This document shows positions 1-10,114 of a stretch of 64,000 nucleotides of DNA, one piece after another; the stretch's first letter is position 1; each line of letters begins with the position of its first letter. Position numbers and translations under genes: made by a program. Source of the stretch: Nemophila menziesii (Eukaryota > Streptophyta > Magnoliopsida > Boraginales > Hydrophyllaceae); contig JARWIR010000047.1 of NCBI GenBank assembly GCA_029959085.1, positions 4,588,001-4,652,000 on the forward strand, read 5' to 3'. The notes under the pieces were generated by a model. The model was not told where the DNA came from and did not search any database. It saw only the letters and a list, made by a program, of their open reading frames with translations.

Positions 1-62
1 CCAAGATGTGGTACATAAAATGAAGTTGGGTTTTTTTTTTATTATGTGTTCATCTAATTCAG

Positions 63-168
63 ATCCTTGTCTTTAATGGGACTAAGAAGATTATTAGAGA
101 AAGATATGGGGATTGAGTTATATGCCTTAGATGAGCATAAGAAACTCATTAAGGAAATAACTGAGAAG
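63..168 (+). other. Exon A: first DEK_C-like segment (copy 1)
   Basis: The exon is flanked by attcag (acceptor; gcag in the other copies) and gtaagc (donor). After one leading base it has 35 codons without a stop. The motif GLRRLLEKDMGIELYALDEH resembles the DEK C-terminal domain core (xLRRLLExDLGLxxxxLDxxK) of plant chromatin proteins. It is among the best-conserved parts of every unit. Confidence 0.65.
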
Positions 169-245
169 GTAAGCGTATGATTTTCTACAAATTGTTTGCA
201 AAAATTGCTGACTGGTCGGAGTAGTATATTAGTAAATTCTAATTT

Positions 246-361
246 TGTTAGCGTATATATCTTTGTTTGATTTTGTAATGAATACTTTATTATGTATCTC
301 TATATCTTATAAGAATATTTAGATTCTCTATTTATATTTTGTTTATTATAGTCCGCTAACA
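246..361. mobile_element. Putative 116-bp non-autonomous element inside intron A-B
   Basis: TGTTAGCG (246-253) and CGCTAACA (354-361) form perfect 8-bp terminal inverted repeats, flanked on both sides by TAATTT (240-245 and 362-367), as a 6-bp target duplication would be. The same structure occurs in the other units (for example 5278-5393 in copy 2), so any insertion predates amplification. In copies 3, 11 and 12 the right flank has changed to TACTTT. The inverted repeats are short and no family is recognised, so chance is possible. Confidence 0.35.
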
Positions 362-372
362 TAATTTTTTAG

Positions 373-475
373 GACAATAACACCTGGGGTGCGAAGACTA
401 CTAGAAGAAGATATGGGGCTTCTTAAAAACTCTCTAGATCCCTTCAAGAACTTCATATCTACTCAAATAGATGAG
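373..475 (+). other. Exon B: second DEK_C-like segment (copy 1)
   Basis: The acceptor is ttttttag and the donor gtatat. One leading base is followed by 34 open codons. [20 protein letters not shown] is a second DEK_C-like core. Its entry phase does not match exon A's exit phase, so a direct A-to-B splice is out of frame in all copies except copy 13. Confidence 0.65.
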
Positions 476-771
476 GTATATTAATATTTCTACATGTTTT
501 ATCATAATTTTAAAGGATTTCTAGTTTATGAAACTATATATGATCAAATCAACAGGTTTTTTTCTCTGTGGGCCCAAAGAAGTCGTACAACACCTAAAAA
601 GAAGGTGTTTGTTTTAGAAGCCAATAAGTGTAGATAGAGGAGATGAAGATACTGCATTTGATGAAAATCAGTCTGAGATATCTTCTAAGAAGCTTTCTAA
701 GGTTAGTGATATTTCGATTAAAAAAATAATTTAATGTAAATATGTAAGTATTTATTTTATATAAATTGCAG

Positions 772-848
772 AGTAAACAAGTTTTTACTCCTGTATATGA
801 GAAGTTTGTGCAAAATTTGAGGTCGATTATTAAAGCTTGTGGAATGAG
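772..848 (+). other. Exon D: TPVYEK...IIKACGM segment (copy 1)
   Basis: The exon follows ttgcag and ends before gtttgt. It reads KQVFTPVYEKFVQNLRSI then IKACGM and leaves two bases that join exon E to give serine. In this copy codon 811-813 is CAA; in the other twelve it is TAA, a stop. Confidence 0.65.
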
Positions 849-939
849 GTTTGTTTGTTTGTATTTATTGGGTTTATTATTCAATATTAATGTTGTCTTT
901 TAAAAATTGATCTTGTGGCATTTTTCTATTGATGTAGAG

Positions 940-1064
940 TGTTCCTCCATCACTTTACAAGAAAGCAAAGCAGGTGGTTGATGAAAACCGTGAAGATTTC
1001 TTGATTAATGAGTTAGAGGAGATTTTATCGAGAGAGGGGCTCTCTGAAAATCCTTCCGAAAACG
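940..1064 (+). other. Exon [12 protein letters not shown] / [16 protein letters not shown] segment (copy 1)
   Basis: I chose the acceptor at gtagag (ending 939), not gtag (ending 937), because only this keeps the frame [15 protein letters not shown]. The exon runs open to the donor at 1065 (gtattt), ending NPSEN, and joins exon F (1145) in frame as E-I-K-K-V-K. The KELEE-L-x-x-EGL-x-x-NPSE-x-EI-K-x-VK arrangement is the most diagnostic part for the family. Confidence 0.7.
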
Positions 1065-1383
1065 GTATTTTTATGTAAAATTATGATATAGATTTATACA
1101 TTTAATATTTTTTATGAGTTAATGTGATTTTCGGATGTTTTCAGAGATTAAGAAGGTCAAAAAAGAAAGGAAACAGCGAATGATCTTGAAGGAATTAATT
1201 TAGGTAATATTGTGTGGGTTCTCGCTTTCAACTTGTTATATGGCTCCTCCGAAAACCAAAAGCTCGTGCTAAAGAAGAAGATGATAAATACATTATGAAG
1301 AATGTGAATGATAATGATGTAGAAGATGATGATGATATTATATGGAAGTACCAAAGAAAAAGGAAGAAAAAGAAAAATATATG

Positions 1384-1416
1384 AAAGAAGAAGAAGAAGA
1401 AGAAGAAGAAGAAGAG
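1384..1416 (+). repeat. (GAA)n microsatellite coding a poly-Glu tract
   Basis: About ten GAA repeats precede gagtatgaaagtgagagtgat (EYESESD). It is part of the acidic tail of the pseudogene. Repeat number differs between units, from about six in copy 13 to about thirteen in copy 7. Its other reading frames give the long Phe, Ser, Lys and Arg runs seen on both strands, which are not real proteins. Confidence 0.9.
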
Positions 1417-1652
1417 TATGAAAGTGAGAGTGATAGTGAGATCAAGAGTGAAGAAGAATATAATGAAGGTATGTTCACAATCTCTTTCCATAGAAAGAAG
1501 CAAGTCCACCTTGAACTTAGAATTATGAAATACACATCCATGAATACGAGCCGGGCAGATCATAAACTAGAGATAAACCCCCAAAAAGCAACATGACAAC
1601 TCGAAATGCACATGTAATCGTGTCAAAATGTAAAGAAACACATTAAGATGGA

Positions 1653-2042
1653 TCAACAACTTTTAAGTTGGAAAAATAGGATTGATATAATTGTAGGAAA
1701 GACCATTATCTCAAAAAATCTCAACTCATTTTGAAGTACAAAATATGAAACTTGATAGCTAATATTATATTGATAACGGCCTTTTATTTGGCATACAATA
1801 CCTGTTAGCGTTATAGACAATTTAGCTTTAACGTCATCGAGGATGACCCTGAAAGACAATAGATCGTTACTCATAGAATTCTCTGACACACAACAAATGT
1901 GATAATTGAAGATGGTTTTGACATAAACCCAAGCACACCCTGTGGTTTTCTTTTTGTCGTAGTAAACACACACCCTCAAAGTGTTATTATGACTAAAGTC
2001 AAAATAAAACAAGATGCACATGCATTCTTTGCGAAAGCGCAT
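1653..2042 (-). other. Conserved minus-strand open frame, copy 1 (unrecognised)
   Basis: 129 codons are open here because the start extends further upstream than in other copies. Reading downward, a pyrimidine-rich tract and ctttcag end just before 1848, a credible splice acceptor, followed by VILDDVKAKLSITLTG, IKGRYQYNISYQVSYFVLQ and NELRFFEIMVF. The layout faintly recalls the N-terminal region of some plant MULE transposases, but I see no catalytic motif and do not assign it. It may be an exon remnant of a second captured gene. Confidence 0.3.
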
Positions 2043-3249
2043 ATGATTTTTTCACATTAGTTCATTACAAACAAATTCATCAAATAAATCTTAAGTACGT
2101 GAATATCAATGGTGGGGAGAAGATGTAAAAACTTAAAAACTAAGGCCAATAAAATGTGATTTGCAAATCAGATTCACTAGCGTGCTCAACTAGCCATGTA
2201 ATATTATAGAAATTTACCTCAGAAACATGTATACGTTTACAACGAGTATCGTAAAAATAACAATATTGTATAATTTAATGACTAAAATCAGGTCATATTT
2301 CAATAATTAAATTCTTGATAGCAGCAAATAAACAATGGTATTCTTGGGGATTGAAATTATTATGATCATTCTTTATGAATTCTCTCAACACTGTATATAT
2401 ATATTGACAATAAAAAATTAAACCACAAGCCAAAAAAAAAAATTCATAATGAACGATAAACTGAAATATCACCTATAAACAAACAAAATGGTAAGAGATA
2501 AAAATATTACAACTAATAAAAACAATATGTTAGCGTTAAAAATTCAATTTGGTGGAAAAATACCTGCCAAACATAAATAAGGTACTTAACCTAATTTTAC
2601 AGCTTTTATGAGATAAAAATATACTTAATACACTTTGAAAACGTAATTAAAGATTAAGATGAAATAAGAATATATGACATACGAAAAACAAAAGTATAAA
2701 CTATTAGAATACTGATTAAAAAAAAGATAAACTTTTAACTATATACAAAAATTTAGACAATAATAGGTATGATCAATAAAATTTTGTTTGACTAACAATT
2801 CAACTGTTAGTTAAAAAAAAGGGTTTTTTATAGCACTACATTGGTGTTTATATTAATAGATCAATTATGTACAAGTTACTAACAAAGCCAGAGTGATATA
2901 ATACTTGAAAAAGGAATTTAAAGGATTTAATAGCTTAAGAATTTTTGTAGTAATCATGTAGCTACTGAATAAATTCAAAATTTAGATTAAAAAAAACACG
3001 CATAATTTATGAATTATATGATCAAAACTCTAGTTTATTTATTACTTGACTCAAGTGACAAGAAAAAAATATGAAGTTCAACAATTATTATTTTATTGAA
3101 GTTACTTTTACTGATGATATAATAATTAGTGGTAATCTGATTTAAAGATGTTTTGGGTCAATATTCTGGAAAAAAATACAAGAGATTACATCTGGATATG
3201 AGCAAATTTGTTTCTAGGCTACATATTTGAAAATGTCTATTTCTAGGCC

Positions 3250-3283
3250 AAAGATATTCTAAATGATCCTTTTGAATATCTTT
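3250..3283. other. Conserved hairpin with 10-bp perfect stem
   Basis: AAAGATATTC and GAATATCTTT are perfect inverted repeats around a 14-nt loop. The stem is present in every unit. In copies 11 and 12 the right arm has one C-to-T change, which would still allow G-U pairing in a plus-strand RNA. No function is known. Confidence 0.5.
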
Positions 3284-3584
3284 GACTAAACCATCCAAAA
3301 GAAATTGTTTTAGCCTAACATTGGTTATTTTGAAACACTCATATTTAATAGACACATGCAAGTCAGATTATAAAATTATTTATTTTTTGATTGGGTTAAT
3401 TAAATGGTATAAAAATGATCATTCTGAATATAATGTGCCAAATAAATATGATTTTAAATGTTTGGCCTAAAAAAGCCTAAAACAGAATTTGTAAAGTTAG
3501 ATATTCTTTAAGGAAAATACTTCAATAGTGTATGGTGTAATACCAATCGTATTATGAAATATACCCATTTTTGAAAAATTCCTC

Positions 3585-3600
3585 TATCCAATATTGGATA
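3585..3600. other. Perfect palindrome around atccaatattggat
   Basis: This is a 16-bp palindrome here (TATCCAATATTGGATA) and 14 bp in most other units (ATCCAATATTGGAT). Copy 12 has lost it through a deletion of about 41 bp. It may be chance in AT-rich DNA. Confidence 0.4.
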
Positions 3601-5094
3601 ATCATACACCAATTATAATAATACACATACCCTAATTAGAGGAACTACGTAGTTAATTTAATGACACGTATTTTATCAATATGATTGATGGTTATGAATT
3701 TAAAATTCGACCAGCTAATACAGTTACCTCTGGACTTAAAATCCATAAATACGATCATTAAAATTAACTTTACTTTTTGATGGACTACCGAGCCCAAATA
3801 CTAACCTAGCCCACCAACGGGGTATTTCCTTATGACAGAAAAATATAATATTTTAGTAAAAACTATTATAGAAAATTTAAAAGTATTATTGACCATTGAA
3901 ATGAATACGTTTGAAATAAATTTTTTATTTTTATAAATTTTTAGATCTACCTTTCTCAAACGACTTGGAATCCTTCCATCTTCACTGTGAAGTGAAGGTG
4001 TTTAATCTTTCTCTATCCTCTCTGACATCAATTTCATTACCTATAAACATCATATGTACTTTATTCAGTTTTTAATATTGTATGTATATCCAGATTCTAT
4101 TTCTTTCAGGTATATTCGATTAGGTTTAATATTTTAATATTGAATTGAAAAAATGTAATTTAACTAATTATGATTAATTTTTAAGTAACTGAGTATATTT
4201 TAATTCAATTTTTGTAAATATTATATACATATACAAGTTCAATTTTTTTCTTAATAATTAAAAAAATCTGATAAAATACTGTGATGATAATAACTTGATA
4301 ATTCTCAGATGCGATTTAATTTTGAAACTAAATATATTGTTTATTGATAATGTTTAATATATATTATTGTGTTTTTTCACAGATTTATAATAACTTTGAG
4401 ATTCCTATCAATAATAAAAATAATTATCAACAAAACAAGGATTGAGATCGTTGATCATGCTATTTCACAAAACTATGAACAATTCATAATTGTTTCGTGG
4501 TAAGATCTAATTACTAAATTAAATTAGATATGTTATATTAGTGTTTTGTTTAAAGAGAATATGTATTAATTGATTAAACGATTGACTACTTTCTTTAATT
4601 TTACTCTAATTTGGAGTATGAACAATACTCTTATATTCTTATACATGTATAACATAATTTGAGAATATTGTAAATGCTTTACCCTTGCCAAAATGCTTAA
4701 AACCTAATAATGCTTAATATGTGGTCATTTCCGAGGCGGAGGTAGCCCTCGAAAATTTGTTCTTCATTTTAATTGCACTTTTGGTCCCTATATTATGCAA
4801 AGACTTCCCCGATATTCGAAAACCAATTTGTTTAAATTTGTGGTGAGTATGTGTAGGTCATGGTTTTTTCTGTGTTAGATATCTATATGTTTGATTTTTT
4901 GCCTTTTACATATGTGTTATAAAATATATGTAGAAATTGTGTAACTCTATCATAACACCTGGGTTTTGGTCACTCCAATTATTTTTTGCAAAATTCAATT
5001 TGTAATACCTATTTAAGTTATGACTATATTTTCCAAGATGTGGTACATAAAATGAAGTTGGGGTTTTTTTTAATTATGTGTTCATCTAATGCAG

Positions 5095-6491
5095 ATCCTT
5101 GTCTTTAATGGGACTAAGAAGATTATTAGAGAAAGATATGGATATTGAGTTATATGCCTTAGATGAGCATAAGAAACTCATTACGGAAATAACTAAGAAG
5201 GTAAGAGTATGATTTTCTACAAATTGTTTGCAAAAATTGCTGACTGGTCGGAGTAGTATATTAGTAAATTCTAATTTTGTTAGCGTATATATCTTTGTTT
5301 GATTTTGTAATAAATACTTTATTATGTATCTCTATATCTTATAAGAATATTTAGATTCTCTATTTATATTTTGTTTATTATAATCCGCTAACATAATTTT
5401 TTAGGACAATATCACCTGGGGTGCAAGGACTACTAGAAGAAGATATGGGGCTTCTTAAAAACTCTCTAGATCCCTTCAAGAACTTCATATCTACTCAAAT
5501 AGATGAGGTATATTAATATTTCTACATGTTTTATCATAATTTGAAAGGATTTCTAGTTTATGAAACTATATATGATCAAATCAACAGGTATTTGCCTCTG
5601 TGGGCCCAAAGAAGTCGTACAACACCTAAAAAGAATGTGTTTATTTTAGAAGCCAATAAGTGTAGATAGAGGAGATGAAGATACTGCATTCGATGAAAAT
5701 CAGTCTAAGATATCTTCTAAGAAGACTTCTAAGGTTAGTGATATTTCGATTAAAAATATAATTTAATGTAAATATGTAAGTATTTATTTTATATAAATTG
5801 CAGAGTAAACAAGTTTTTACTCCTGTATATGAGATGCTTGTGTAAAATTTGAGGTCGATTATTAAAGCTTGTGGAATGAGGTTTGTTTGTTTGTATTTAT
5901 TGGGTTTATTATTCAATATTAATGTTGTCTTTTAAAAATTGATCTTGTGGCATTTTTCTATTGATGTAGAGTGTTCCTCCATCACTTTACAAGAAAGCAA
6001 AGCAGGTGGTTGATGAAAACCGTGAAGATTTCTTGATTAATGAGTTAGAGGAGATTTTATCGAGAGAGGGGCTCTCTGAAAATCCTTCCGAAAACCGTAT
6101 TTTTATGTAAAATTATGATATAGTTTTATACATTTAATATTTTTTATGAGTTAATGTGATTTTCGGATGTTTTCAGAGATTAAGGAGGTCAAAAAAGAAA
6201 GGAAACAGCGAATGATCTTGAAGGAATTAATTTAGGTAATATTGTGTGGGTTCTCGCTTTCAACTTGTTATATGGCTCCTCCGAAAACCAAAAGCTCGTG
6301 CTAAAGAAGAAGATGATAAATACATTATGAAGAATGTGAATGATAATGATGTAGAAGATGATGATATTATATGGAAGTAACAAAGAAAAAGGAAGAAAAA
6401 GAAAAATATATAAAAGAAGAAGAAGAAGAAGAAGAAGAGTATGAAAGTGAGAGTGATACTGAGATCAAGAGTGAAGAAGAATATAATTAAG
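5095..6491 (+). pseudogene. HIRIP3-like DEK_C/CHZ pseudogene, copy 2
   Basis: It has the same exon set as copy 1. Differences: exon D reads gagatgcttgtgtaa, with a TAA stop and K-to-M; exon B starts acaatatcacct; the acidic tail ends in an extra TAA (ataattaag); the poly-Glu tract is shorter; the WKYQ stretch is followed at once by a stop (tggaagtaa). It cannot encode the full protein. Confidence 0.72.
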
Positions 6492-6675
6492 GTATGTTCA
6501 CAATCTCTTTCCATAGAAAGAAGCGAGTCCACCTTGAACTTAGAATTATGAAATACACATCCATGAATACGAGCCGGGCAGATCATAAACTAGAGATAAA
6601 CCCCCAAAAAGCAACATGACAGCTCTAAATGCACATGTAATAGTGTCAAAATGTAAAGAAACACGTTAAGATGGA

Positions 6676-6999
6676 TCAACGACTTTTAAGTTGGAAAAAT
6701 AGGATTGATATAATTGTAGGAAAGACCATTATCTCAAAAAATCTCAACTCATTTTGAAGTACAAAATATGAAACTTGATAGCTAATATGATATTGATAAC
6801 GGCCTTTTATATGGCATACAATACCTGTTAGCGTTATAGACAATTTAGCTTTAACGTCATCGAGGATGACCCTGAAAGACAATAGATCGTTACTCATAGA
6901 ATTCTCTGACACACAACAAATGTGATAATTGAAGATGGTTTTGACATAAAACCAAGCACACCCTGTGGTTTTCTTCTTGTCGTAGTAAACAAACACCAT
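6676..6999 (-). other. Conserved minus-strand open frame, copy 2
   Basis: 107 codons, intact. It begins MVFVYYDKKKTTGCAWFYVK, and the putative spliced part runs from VILDDVKAKL to LFFQLKSR. Unrecognised. Confidence 0.28.
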
Positions 7000-9900
7000 C
7001 GAAGTGTTATTATGACTAAAGTCAAAATAATAACAAGATGCACATGCATTCTTTGCGAAAGCGCATATGATTTTTTCCCATTAGTTCATTACAAACAAAT
7101 TCATCAAATAAATCTTAAGTACGTGAATATCAATGGTGGGGAGAAGATGTAAAAACTTAAAAACTAAGGCCAATAAAATGTGATTTGCAAATCAGATTCA
7201 CTAGCGTGCTCAACTAGCCATGTAATATTATAGAAATTTACCTCAGAAACATGTATACGTTTACAACGAGTATCGTAAAAATAACAATATTGTATAATTT
7301 AATGACTAAAATCAGGTCATATTTCAATAATAAAATTCTTGATAGCAGCAAATAAACAATGGTATTCTTGGGGATTGAAATTATTATGATCATTCTTTAT
7401 GAATTCTCTCAACACTGTATATATATATTGACAATAAAAAATTAAACCACAAGCCAAAAAAAAATTCATAATGAACGATAAACTGAAATATCACCTATAA
7501 ACAAACAAAATGGTAAGAGATAAAAATATTACAACTAATAAAAACAATATGTTAGCGTTAAAAATTCAATTTGGTGGAAAAATACCTGCCAAACATAAAT
7601 AAGGTACTTAACCTAATTTTACAGCTTTTATGAGATAAAAATATACTTAATACACTTTGAAAACGTAATTAAAGATTAAGATGAAATAAGAATATATGAC
7701 ATACGAAAAACAAAAGTATAAACTATTAGAATACTGATTAAAAAAAGATAAACTTTTAACTATATACAAAAAGTTAGACAATAATAGGTATGATCAATAA
7801 AATTTTGTTTGACTAACAATTCAACTGTTAGTTAAAAAAAAGGGTTTTTTATAGCACTACATTGGTGTTTATATTAATAGATCAATTATGTACAAGTTAC
7901 TAACAAAGCCAGAGTGATATAATACTTGAAAAAGGAATTTAAAGGATTTATTAGCTTAAGAATTTTTGTAGTAATCATGTAGCTACTGAATAAATTCAAA
8001 ATTTAGATTAAAAAAAACACGCATAATTTAATGAAGTATATGATCAAAACTCTAGTTTATTTATTACTTGACTCAAGTGACAAGAAAAAAATATGAAGTT
8101 CAACAATTATTATTTTATTGAAGTTACTTTTACTGATGATATAATAATTAGTGGTAATCTGATTTAAAGATGTTTTTGGTCAATATTCTGGAAAAAAATA
8201 CAAGAGATTACATCTGGATATGAGCAAATTTGTTTCTAGGCTACATATTTGAAAATGTCTATTTCTAGGCCAAAGATATTCTAAATGATCCTTTTGAATA
8301 TCTTTGACTAAACCATCCAAAAGAAATTGTTTTAGCCTAAAATTGGTTATTTTGAAACACTCATATTTAATAGACACATGCAAGTCAGATTATAAAATTA
8401 TTTATTTTTTGATTGGGTTAATTAAATGGTATAAAAATGATCATTCTGAATATAATGTGCCAAATAAATATGATTTGAAATGTTTGGCCTAAAAAGCCTA
8501 AAACAGAATTTGTAAAGTTAGATATTCTTTAAGGAAAATACTTCAATAGTGTATGGTGTAATACCAATCGTATTAGGAAATATACCCATTTTTGAAAAAT
8601 TCCACTATCCAATATTGGATAATCATACACCAATTATAATAATACACATACCCTAATTAGAGGAACTACGTAGTTAATTTAATGACACGTATTTTATCAA
8701 TATGATTGATGGTTATGAATTTAAAATTCGACCAGCTAATACAGTTACCTCTGGACTTAAAATCCATAAATACGATCATTAAAATTAACTTTACTTTTTG
8801 ATGGACTACCGAGCCCAAATACTAACCTAGCCCACCAACGGGGTATTTCCTTATGACAGAAAAATATAATATTTTAGTAAAAACTATTATAGAAAATTTA
8901 AAAGTATTATTGACCATTGAAATGAATACGTTTGAAATAAATTTTTTATTTTTATAAATTTTTAGATCTACCTTTCTCAAACGACTTGGAATCCTTCCAT
9001 CTTCACTGTGAAGTGAAGGTGTTTAATCTTTCTCTATCCTCTCTGACATCAATTTCATTACCTATAAACATCATATGTACTTTATTCAGTTTTTAATATT
9101 GTATGTATATCCAGATTCTATTTCTTTCAGGTATATTCGATTAGGTTTAATATTTTAATATTGAATTGAAAAAATGTAATTTAACTAATTATGATTAATT
9201 TTTAAGTAACTGAGTATATTTTAATTCAATTTTTGAAAATATTATATACATATACAAGTTCAATTTTTTTCTTAATAATTAAAAAAATCTGATAAAATAC
9301 TGTGATGATAATAACTTGATAATTCTCAGATGCGATTTAATTTTGAAATTAAATATATTGTTTATTGATAATGTTTAATATATATTATTGTGTTTTTTCA
9401 CAGATTTATAATAACTTTGAGATTCCTATCAATAATAAAAATAATTATCAACAAAACAAGGATTGAGATCGTTGATCATGCTATTTCACAAAACTATGAA
9501 CAATTCATAATTGTTTCGTGGTAAGATCTAATTACTAAATTAAATTTGATATGTTATATTAGTGTTTTGTTTAAAGGGAATATGTATTAATTGATTAAAC
9601 GATTGACTACTTTCTTTAATTTTACTCTAATTTGGAGTATGAACAATACTCTTATATTCTTATACATGTATAACATAATTTGAGAATATTGTAAATGCTT
9701 TACCCTTGCCAAAACGCTTAAAACCTAATAATGCTTAATATGTGGTCATTTCCGAGGCGGAGGTAGCCCTCGAAAATTTGTTCTTCATTTTAATTGCACT
9801 TTTGGTCCCTATATTATGCAAAGACTTCCCCGATATTCGAAAACCAATTTGTTTAAATTTGTGGTGAGTATGTGTAGCTCATGGTTTTTCTGTGTTAGAT

Positions 9901-10114
9901 ATCTATATATTTGATTTTTTGCCTTTTACATATGTGTTTTAAAATATATGTAGAAATTGTGTAACTCTATCATAACACCTGGGTTTTGGTCACTCCAATT
10001 CTTTTTTGCAAAATTCAATTTGTAATACCTATTTAAGTTATGACTATATTTTCCAAGATGTGGTACATAAAATGAAGTTGGGGTTTTTTTTAATTATGTG
10101 TTCATCTAATGCAG

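Larger units (their letters stand above)
63..1468 (+). pseudogene. DEK_C/CHZ histone chaperone-like (HIRIP3-like) pseudogene, copy 1
   Basis: This is a decayed multi-exon gene with introns kept. Exon A (63-168) reads SLSLMGLRRLLEKDMGIELY..., a DEK_C-like helix pair. Exon B (373-475) reads [20 protein letters not shown]..., a second one. Exon C (556-701) is a linker ending DEDTAFDENQSEISSKKLSK, with frameshifts. Exon D (772-848) reads SKQVFTPVYEKFVQNL...ACGM. Exon E (940-1064) reads [11 protein letters not shown]...NPSEN. Exon F (from 1145) reads EIKKVKKERKQR, then a frameshift to NDLEGINLGNIV and another to STCYMAPPKTK, then an acidic E/D tail coded by a GAA run. Junctions D/E and E/F splice in frame. 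From memory of the family, this order fits plant DEK_C plus CHZ-type nuclear histone chaperone-like proteins (At4g08310 type). Exon A ends in phase 0 but exon B needs two preceding bases, so at least one middle exon is missing, as is the first exon. This copy alone has CAA instead of TAA at 811-813 in exon D. Confidence 0.75.
1..5032 (+). repeat. Tandem unit, copy 1 (subtype A)
   Basis: First complete unit of the array, 5,032 bp and the longest. The register is arbitrary: it starts at the ccaagatgtggtacataaa motif that recurs at each unit start. Contents in order are the DEK_C/CHZ-like pseudogene (63-1468), a minus-strand open frame (1653-2042), and AT-rich non-coding DNA (about 2050-5032) where I see no gene, only the hairpin at 3250-3283 and small palindromes. 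It has the extra 26-bp segment near 4085-4115 (atatccagattc...) that copies 3 to 7 lack. The array probably continues to the left, because the window opens inside repeat sequence. Confidence 0.97.
2110..5032. other. Non-coding AT-rich part of the unit (described once for all copies)
   Basis: No gene is seen on either strand over nearly 3 kb. Open frames of 60-105 codons (for example near 3158-3470 and in the region equivalent to 18689-19003) are not consistently kept between copies and lack recognisable motifs. Near 4735-4850 is a slightly GC-richer stretch (cacttttggtccct) ending at gtgagta, which could be a remnant of a 5' exon or of an older repeat; I could not match it to the chaperone family. 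The same description applies to the corresponding 3 kb in each other unit. Confidence 0.7.
5033..10052 (+). repeat. Tandem unit, copy 2 (subtype A)
   Basis: 5,020 bp, closest to copy 1 over its whole length and to copy 3 in its first half (shared gagatgcttgtg in exon D and gatactgag in the acidic tail). It keeps the 26-bp segment lost from copies 3 to 7. The last 3 kb contains no gene. Confidence 0.97.

Noticed and set aside
594..884. Minus-strand 96-codon frame (MNNKPNKYKQTN...) present in every unit
   Set aside because: It lies antisense to exons C and D of the pseudogene and their intron and has no recognisable motif. It looks like a shadow frame kept open by shared descent.
1228..1596. 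Overlapping open frames on both strands with long Phe, Ser, Lys, Glu or Arg runs (repeated in each unit)
   Set aside because: They are the six reading frames of the GAA microsatellite. Only the Glu frame fits the expected acidic tail of the chaperone-like pseudogene.
3158..3470. Overlapping 67-codon (minus) and 62-codon (plus) frames conserved in several units
   Set aside because: The minus frame is stopped in copies 3-10. The plus frame has no homology I recognise and no splice or start context, so recent common ancestry explains the conservation.
3975..4005. CTTCAC-T-GTGAAG inverted repeat near each unit's end as a Helitron 3' hairpin
   Set aside because: No CTRR end follows at the right distance, no TC start is evident, and the arms are not conserved between units (for example cttcaatgtgaag, cttcattatgaag).
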